A stretch of DNA of 64,000 bases from Hippophae tibetana (Eukaryota; Streptophyta; Magnoliopsida; Rosales; Elaeagnaceae), in NCBI GenBank assembly GCA_037013495.1, contig CM072806.1:21775501-21839500 (forward strand), in the 5' to 3' direction. The notes below the pieces were generated by a model that did no database searches, was not told the origin of the DNA, and saw only the letters and a list, made by a program, of their open reading frames with translations. Both the position numbers and the translations under genes were made by a program. Below, piece after piece: positions 57,017 through 64,000 of the stretch (positions within the stretch are counted from its first letter, which is position 1; every line of letters begins with the position of its first letter).

Positions 57017-57499
57017 ACACCTATTCCTATGATCAACTAGAAAGTGGAAACTAAGAGTATAACTAACATGTGTCTAGCCGATCGAATGTGGCCAGGAAGG
57101 AATGTGATCAGATGGACATATGGCTTGCCAGATAAGCCTGAGTCATAGACCGAGAAATCATGCTCTATCCTCCATATACCTCGGGTCCAATACTTGCACT
57201 CCATTTTCCTCCAATACATCGTCTTATTCCTATACTTAGACCTAAAGGTCCGTAATCTCACAAATAGATGAGACTATGGTCAAGTTCAGAAATAATACTA
57301 TAAGTACAAGTAAAAAGGAAAGTGTAGAAACTAATCTAAAAACCAAGGAAATATTCGTACCCAAAAATATTTATACAAAAAATCAAGTCTAAGATAGAAG
57401 TAAAAACACTAAGTATATACACTTTGGTAGTGAGATACATCAAGTTTAAACTAACCTAAAATATAATAAGTAAAAGACAATAAGGCATTAGTATCTACA

Positions 57500-59040
57500 C
57501 CTAACGACATCCTATGTTGCAGTACCACCTATCGCACCATCATCCTCGATCTTTTTAGAGTCTTTACTACCAAAATGACCAAAATTGTCATCCTTCCATT
57601 TAGACGGGATCATATAGTATGATGCATCTCTTTGAAGGGAAAAATAGTCTCAAAAATGATCATTTCTGAGTAGATTCATTTGAACCACCTCCTTTTGATC
57701 TAGAAGCCATGAGCATAAGAATTCAAGGTATCTCTATTATATTTGGTAGAGTCATGGTATTCAACAACAACTTAAACCCTTGATGCTCCTACTTCAATAG
57801 TGAGCACCTATAGTTCCTTTTGTGCTGAGCGTAGCCTCTAGGACAGCCCATTGAACCATTCCTTTTGCTTTGCCCAAGAAATTTTCTCCTCCACCAAAAG
57901 AATATCCAATTGACTAATTTCTTTCTCAGTTACCTCCTAGTCCATAACTGCCTTGGCTTGTATCTTAACAACTATAGAAACTACCAATATAGACTTCTCC
58001 AAATAAGTGTTTAACTTACTGTGGGTAGGCTTAAAAGCATCTCTAACACTAACTATCCTACTAAGTGCCTCCAAGGTTAATGCCAAACGCCTTACTAGAT
58101 CAACATGCACCATAATGACCCATTCCAAGTCCTTGATAAACTAGATCTGCATACTAAGGTATATATATCCTCATCTTTAGGCCAGACAAGCATTGGAAAA
58201 TCTAGAATAGTAGAGGGCTCACATAGACCTTGTATCTTTATCCAGTTTAATAGGTCCTAGATTTGAATCCTTCACCACTAGATCATATGGAATGTCAATG
58301 AGTTTTAGGGGAACTATACCCTTATGAAACATGACTCAGTAATAGTCACCCAGAATTGGAGGCTCTATCTCTCTTGGGATCCCTAAACTTTTGGACTACC
58401 TTAGCTTGCTTACAAGCCTCCTCTGAACTAGACTCTCTCAAGAAATGAATTACCATTTCCTTCCTACTCTTCCTCCTAGAAGGATGCTTGGAAGTCATGC
58501 CTATAAGAGATTAAAAGTTACTATAATGATCTGATCACCCAAAACCAACAGCGCAAGAATGATAAACTAGAAAAGGCACTTATTGTCCATGTTTTTGGAG
58601 TTATCACATTATGAAATAACTACCATTGGATCCAGGCCCCAGTAAGCGATTCATTCAAGAAGGATGAGTTAGTCACTATGTCGCCTCAACATAGGAAGGT
58701 AGTAAAGTGAGTAAATAAAATCCTTCTACTCAAGAGTGACATCACCTTGCAAATAAAAAGAAACAATTTAGGACACATTAAAACATATAATAAAAGACTA
58801 AGTTGTTAACACCCTACCATTTCTCTTTAATTGGGTAGGTGTGGAAGGAATGTATAGAGATGGAAGATTAAAATCACCCAATGTAGTAAAGAGGGCATCA
58901 TTCCATACTTTCTTACTTTTCAAAAACATATAAACCATGATATAGTTATCAAAGGGCTTAAAATGGATCCAGCCCCTACTACCTCTTTGTAGGTATGAGT
59001 AGTATTTTAGTAGCAATACTTGAACTCCTCCACAATCAAT
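57500..59040 (-). pseudogene. Decayed minus-strand ORF resembling a Tat antisense ORF
   Basis: The clearest piece, at 59016-58798, reads LLKYYSYLQRGSRGWIHFKP and SKKVWNDALFTTLGDFNLP. It is a plausible relative of the gypsy-associated extra ORF whose family reads along the lines of 'GW..F..R......SSK.WK..FF'. A further piece at 58128-57937 (RRLALTLEALSRIVSVRDAF) belongs to the charged C-terminal half. Interrupted in several places; function unknown. Confidence 0.4.
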
Positions 59041-60429
59041 TCTCTACAAAAGTCCTTCCAAAGCACCAAGCAACCTATTAACAACAACATATAACAATTG
59101 GACATAAATTTAGAGTCGTACCAATATCGACCAACAACTTCCACACTATAAAAGGATAAAATGGAGTCAGAATCCCAAAAAAATGATCAACATATAAAGT
59201 AACTCTACTAGGAAGAATGTTGCTCCAAATTGTACCAAAAAACTAAAGCATCAAAGTAATGGACTCCAGGAACCATAACATCTCCCTTATTTTGTCCAAA
59301 TAATGATTTTTCATCTTAGAGCCATAATGATTTATAAAAAAAGAACTTAACATCGCTAGAATCGGTACCCTACTCATACAAAAAATGTCAGTCAGAATGG
59401 AACTCAAGTCTTCATCACTTGAAGACCTGACTTATGCCAAATAAGCACACGAATTACCCTCACAAATAGCACTAAAACAACTATGATATAGGGATGGCCC
59501 AGGCTCATCATCTGGCGTGACCTATTCCAAGCTATCACTAGTCATAGAATTATCGACTAGGAAATCGTAGGTTAGAGGACCACTAGCAAGGACATTGTTA
59601 GTTAGAGGATTGCTAGCCAGAACATCGCTGACCAAGCCACTGTTGACAAGACAAGTACTTGTTAGGATGTTATCTACTAGGGTCCCATTGGACAATGTCT
59701 AATAGCTAAGGCTTTATCAGCTATACCTCTACTCTACCACCAATGCATGCTACCCATGTGGACCCTCATCTATCTCATTGCCCACTCATAGTGGCCAAAC
59801 CCAATCTTAGGCATCCATAGATCTGATATCCATCACTTCTTACATAAGAAGATATGGTATGTGTTGTGGGGTGAAAATGTTTAGATAATGAGAAAATAAT
59901 TATTCTACACTACAAGAAAATACATAAGAAAAATAAATAAGAAGGATGAAATATATTACCTTGAAGAATGCTCTCTCTTCTATTTACTCTTCTTCCTTTC
60001 CTAAGATGTAAGCTCTAAAAAATGATTATGAATTAGAAGAAGTCCAAGAGAATAGGGAAATTGTATATATAGAGGTAGAGAAGCAATCTCATCCATACCT
60101 TTAAGGCCATATCCAATAGCCATAGTTATTCGACCAAGCCTAAGGGATCCAATATGAGGATTTGAATATTGAATATCTCTCTAGAAAGAGGGAAATGTTA
60201 ACCTCAACATATCTTTCTAACCAGGAGTTTGATTAGAAATCTAGAAGCACTGCTAGTGATAGGAAGCCATCAAACACATTATAAGTGCTTGTGCATGACA
60301 TGAGATCTCATGTTTGAAAAAAAAATACAAAAGTAGGCTTAGTGTTGCCAATGTGAGTGAAAGGGTCACAAATCCAAGCAACGATAAGAATTATAATAAG
60401 AGATTCTCATCCAAGGGTCAAAACTTCTA

Positions 60430-61635
60430 TGACATGCTAACTGCAAGTGCAAGATTGTGCAAATAATATAGTGTATTTTTAAGTATAGATTATCAATCCC
60501 CTAAAGAGTTTAATTACTTTGTATTTGAGTACCAATTTGAATATCAATAATACTATTTGGACAATAAAAATATAAATTGTAGAAAATTATTAAACTAATG
60601 ACAAAAATTAACTAAATTAATAAAGGAACAAATATCAAAGAAAGATATAGGAACCTTAATCCTACAATTTTTTACACATGTAAATGATTAAAAATTCCCT
60701 ATACAATTGGTATAATCATCATAAAATCTATTGCATTTAACCTAGTGCATAGTTACTTTATCGAGCAAACTACATTCTATTTAATAAATAGTTAGATTAC
60801 ACTTTCATACTAATTAAATTACATACTATTCATTAAGTTTTCAATTATCCATTTCATGCATTTAAATCATAGATTTGTGCGTAGAAACACCATGTATGTT
60901 ATTTAATCATGATAATAAATCAAATAACTCTATTGAATCTATTTAATTATCTCTATAGATTAATTGTTGGCCAAACAAGTCCATAATGAAACCTAAATTG
61001 AATAACATGAACTCAAAAATCATAATGTGTTCAAAATAATTAATCCATATAATAAAAAATTGGGTTCATAAGATCCCTAAATAATAAAATCTAGTCTCTA
61101 CACATTATGATGAAAGTCATAAATTCATATAAGGTCTTGAAAATTAATAAAAGATGAAGAAAGAATAGAATACAATTAATATCTTGACTTGTACTACCTT
61201 TATCTTTAATCTCTTCCATTCTCCTTAGTTAGTTTGTATTTGATTGTGTAGTTCTTCTCTTTGCTATGAGGGTTGTGTTTCTCTCTGAATTTTATATTGA
61301 TCTTGTTAATTAGGTCAATTATGTCTTAAATTATGGGCTCTAGCATTGTTTAAATAGGCTAAATAGGTCCTAATTAGTTTAGGAATCTTATTAACTTTGA
61401 TCCTATAGTTGAGATTGAAATTTGAACTTAAAAATAGAACTGTTGTGTCAAATTTTGTTCTACTTGATTGATTGACATCTTGCTTAAGCGATCTAGGTAT
61501 GTCATCATTCAACTCGAGAGTGCTCAATCGAAGCTTATGATCACTAAGTTTTTTCTTACTTGAGAGAGTGTCTTTCATAAACTTGGTATATGAGAGCATT
61601 TACTTGAGTGCATCTACAAAGGGTAAGTTAATATG
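60430..61635 (-). repeat. Element L 3' LTR (left), same family as element A LTR
   Basis: On the minus strand it matches 12245-12861 and then 22868-23600 in order: GATCGCTTAAG, TTCAATCTCAACT, AACTAATTAGGACCT, then TTGTTTGGCCAACAATTA. This colinearity across the copia junction supports the reconstruction of the split LTR in element A. The inner boundary near 61635 is approximate. Confidence 0.7.
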
Positions 61636-62040
61636 TAGCTTTTTGAAGATATTCAAGAATTTCAAAAATTGATTATCTGCCTTTTGTTTTTGTAACCTTT
61701 GACAAAAAGGTATAGTTGGAATGTATAAATTAACTCTCTTTGAAGGGTTGAGTTCATCTTTAACTTTTTTTTCTCTACTTTTAAGTCCTTTAGTTTGGAT
61801 ACTTATTTTTATTTCTCTTACACTACCTTACCTCTTTTAAGAGTTATGGCTTTACAATGTTATTTACCCTTCATCTTAAGGTTTATTTTAGCATCAATAA
61901 GGAGAGTACCTTACGGTCTTTGTTTGATAAATTGGGCTAGTTTTCCTATTGGAATTTATAGTGTTCATTGTTTGAATAAATTATTTCATAATTCCTACTA
62001 ACTTCTTTATATTATCCCCAATAGTAAGTTTCTTTTCTTG
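61636..62040. other. Unassigned internal sequence of element L
   Basis: Between the left LTR and recognisable gag. T-rich; the plus-strand frame 61795-62001 has no family match. Probably 3' non-coding sequence of the element. Confidence 0.3.
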
Positions 62041-62219
62041 ATTCGGTTGATGTTGTTATTTTGATTATTGGAAACTTGGTGGTGGTAAGGTTGGTAATTA
62101 AATTGTTTACAATTGTGATTGTTGTTCCATAAAAAATAGGGTGGTTTCATCAACTTGGATTATATGTGTTGGAATAAGGGTTCCTTTGGTGATTTTGATT
62201 ATCCACATAGTTCACAACA

Positions 62220-62660
62220 CCATTTTCGGTTACATTTAGTTAATAATTATCGGTTATGAATCTGTAGTAGTTTCCCCATGGTTGAACCACGTTTCTTATT
62301 TTTTTTAACATTTTTTCAAAAATATATTTAACTTAAAAAATTAAATGTTAACTTAATTCTTGTTTTATTATATTATTTAAAATATTGACATTAATTTTTA
62401 TTTTTTAAATATTTAACACATATTTTTAAGTAAAATAAAAAATATAAAGTAAAAATAAATAAAATTCAATTTAATTATACAAAATATTATGTGTTTTATT
62501 ATTAAAATTGTATTTTTCTACGTAATTATATATAGCAATTTTGATATTATAATAATCATTCTCTGGCTTTATCGGTTACGATTATTTTTGAAGAAGAATC
62601 GTCAAATTTTTACAGATAACCACAATTTCAGTTATCTATGGTTAAGATGTATATCCCTAA
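62220..62660 (-). mobile_element. MITE copy 2, inserted in element L gag
   Basis: Reverse-complement copy of the repeat at 56536-57016. From right to left it shows AGGGATATACAT, AACCATAGATAACTG, TTATCTGTAAAAATTTGACG, AATTAATGTCAATATTTTAA and ACCATGGGGAAA. It splits gag sequence that is recognisable on both sides, so it inserted after element L. The plus-strand frame 62489-62671 is chance. Confidence 0.65.
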
Positions 62661-63558
62661 ATGAGAGTTAGGATCATCATTAGCTAGTCCTCAAAATTGA
62701 TTCACCTGTACCATTTGAATAACACCTAGCTTGAATTCAAAATTGTTAACATTGATGTTTAGTCTACTTATAGATGATTGAGTTCCATTCACTTATAGGA
62801 TAGTAAAATCTCTTAGAGATTTGAGGACTCCAACTGTTTGTTGATCATTATTTTTTACCATTATTCCTTGTTGATAATGGGTAGTCTTTCTCTTTCTAAT
62901 CATTTTAGAGTTCTTTCTATCTTGGGATGAAAAGATTCAAGAGTATCATCTGTCAACCTGGACATACAATAGAAACACTAAAACAAAAATTAAAAGGTTC
63001 AAACTAGTATAATAACATTCATTATTGATATCCTATACAAATTGATTAAATTTTTTGAATAATGGCACCAAAAACTTGACAGCTAACCATAAGTGTACGG
63101 ATCGTGCAAGTAATATAGTGTATTTTAAGTACGGATCTCAATCCATGAAGAGTTTAATTACTTTGTCATTGAGTTACAATTTGAATATCAATCATATTAT
63201 TTGGACTATGGAAATATAAGTTGCATAAAATTATTAAGTTAATGACTAAATTAACGAAGAAACAAATATCATAGAAAGATCTTGGAACCTTAATTCGCTA
63301 ATTTCTTACACATATAAATGACTAAATATCTCTGATATAATTGCTATAATAATCATAAAATTAATTACATCTAACCTAGCACATGATTCCTCTATTGAGC
63401 AAATTATATTCCATATAATAAATAATCAGATCACACTCTCATGCAAATCAAATTAAATACTATTCATTAGGTTTGTAATTATCGATCTCATGTATATGAT
63501 TCACACAGCTATAACTAGAAACATCATGATATCATTTAATCATAACAAGCAATCAAAT

Positions 63559-64000
63559 GGATGAGAGGATATTATGTTACATAGGTAAAAAAAGATGATG
63601 ATCGAGATTTAAGTTTGCTTTTAATGATTTCTTTTCCACCCCTAGAAACAATGTAAAATTATTAATATCTTTAAAAAAATGTCATGTAATTGACATACAT
63701 TAAGAATCTCCAATTAATTAGAGAATAATGGTCAATTTTGCAAAATTGGTACCAATTAGTCCAATAAAGGTATTTGGTAAGAGTGGCAATTCATGTAGAC
63801 TAGGTTAGTTTGAGTAAGCTCGAATTAGCTCAACATAAATTGATCTAACTCAACTCAAATTGAATTTAATTAGAGTTAGCGAAAGTGAGCTGAACCCAAA
63901 CGAAACATGAATGGATTGGCTTAAACTAGCTCGAATTATTAATTATATTCTTTTAATTAGTTGAAATTTTTTTATAAATCATTTTTTTAATTATATTAAA
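63559..64000. other. AT-rich flank with an hAT-MITE-like start
   Basis: No gene. From about 63780, AGAGTGGCAATTCATG followed by GCTCGAATTAGCTCAAC and AACTCAACTCAAATTGA resembles common plant hAT-derived repeats and, loosely, the one at 31485. It runs out of the window. Confidence 0.35.

Larger units (their letters stand above)
55441..60420 (+). mobile_element. Element J: probable 3' part of a second Tat-type element
   Basis: Inferred by analogy with element H. A two-unit tandem repeat (55486-56060) is followed by unassigned sequence with a MITE at 56536-57016. Next comes a decayed minus-strand ORF (about 59040-57500) with RGWIHFKPFDNYIMVYMFL-like sequence at 58970-58910 and a charged, coiled-coil-prone part near 58130-57780 (KISWAKQKEWFNGLS). 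This is the order of 3' repeats and antisense ORF in H, but reversed, so J would be plus-stranded. No gag, pol or LTR was identified. The minus-strand frame 57037-57261 (TMYWRKMECKYWTRGIW) is unassigned. If J is not a Tat element, this is simply old repeat DNA. Confidence 0.4.
60430..63558 (-). mobile_element. Element L: short gag-only Athila/Tat-like element
   Basis: LTR sequence of the element A family lies at 60430-about 61635 and, shorter, at 63077-about 63558, both in minus orientation. They share GTGCAAGTAATATAG-like ends, AGTTTAATTACTTTG and AATATCAAT. Beside the right LTR is a degenerate primer-binding site (minus strand TTTTTGGTGCCATT at 63074-63061). Between the LTRs the minus strand reads gag only: NNFEFKLGVIQMVQVNQF and DDPNSHL near 62770-62660, then, left of the MITE, RNPYSNTYNPSWWNHPIF near 62190-62120. 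Pol is not seen. Broken; either a non-autonomous derivative or a collapsed copy. The minus-strand frame 61315-61599 lies in the LTR. Confidence 0.7.

Noticed and set aside
1-64000. A novel multi-gene system such as a defence island or biosynthetic cluster
   Set aside because: Only two host genes are present, of unrelated families. Everything else that can be identified is transposable or pararetroviral DNA.

Overview
The window is nuclear DNA of a flowering plant, most likely a eudicot. It is AT-rich, its host genes have many short exons separated by AT-rich GT-AG introns, and most of the sequence is plant LTR retrotransposons (Ty1/copia and several Ty3/gypsy lineages). I see no bacterial operon, CRISPR array, rRNA or tRNA gene. 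I found nothing that I would call a new biological system. The interest lies in two host genes and a dense, multi-layered set of element insertions.

Host genes. (1) At 6147-7396 (+) lie the last three exons of a SKU5-similar (SKS) multicopper-oxidase-like gene; no 5' exons are visible. (2) At 38076-24176 (-) lies a complete 12-exon gene for a PSK SIMULATOR (PSI)-type protein with DUF3475 and DUF668 domains. I could trace it end to end with consistent splice phases to 613 residues. A nearly whole copia element sits in its intron 1, and its intron 6 holds a long-inverted-repeat DNA transposon and an old copia remnant.

Layout. 1-4720: decayed copia copy flanked by direct and inverted copies of one repeat. 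6147-7396: SKS exons. 8240-9495: degenerate AT-rich tandem array. 9505-23600: a nest in which an Athila/Tat-like gypsy element (A) has its 3' LTR split by a minus-strand copia (B), which holds a chromovirus-like gypsy (C) and a small CACTA element (D). 24176-38293: PSI gene. 39050-40680: probable caulimovirid (endogenous pararetrovirus) fragment. 40690-41830: Tat-type gag/protease fragment. 43863-54336: a long Tat-type element (H, minus strand) with both LTRs, an antisense extra ORF and 3' tandem repeats; it holds a chromovirus fragment (I) whose LTR is rich in heat-shock-element-like motifs. 55440-60420: probable 3' part of another Tat-type element (J). 60430-63558: a short gag-only element (L) whose LTR is of the same family as element A, itself hit by a MITE. 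63559-64000: AT-rich flank.

Element letters A-L are used throughout. All LTR and pararetroviral copies are treated as fossils. Boundaries marked 'about' were judged by eye from repeat matches and are not computed.
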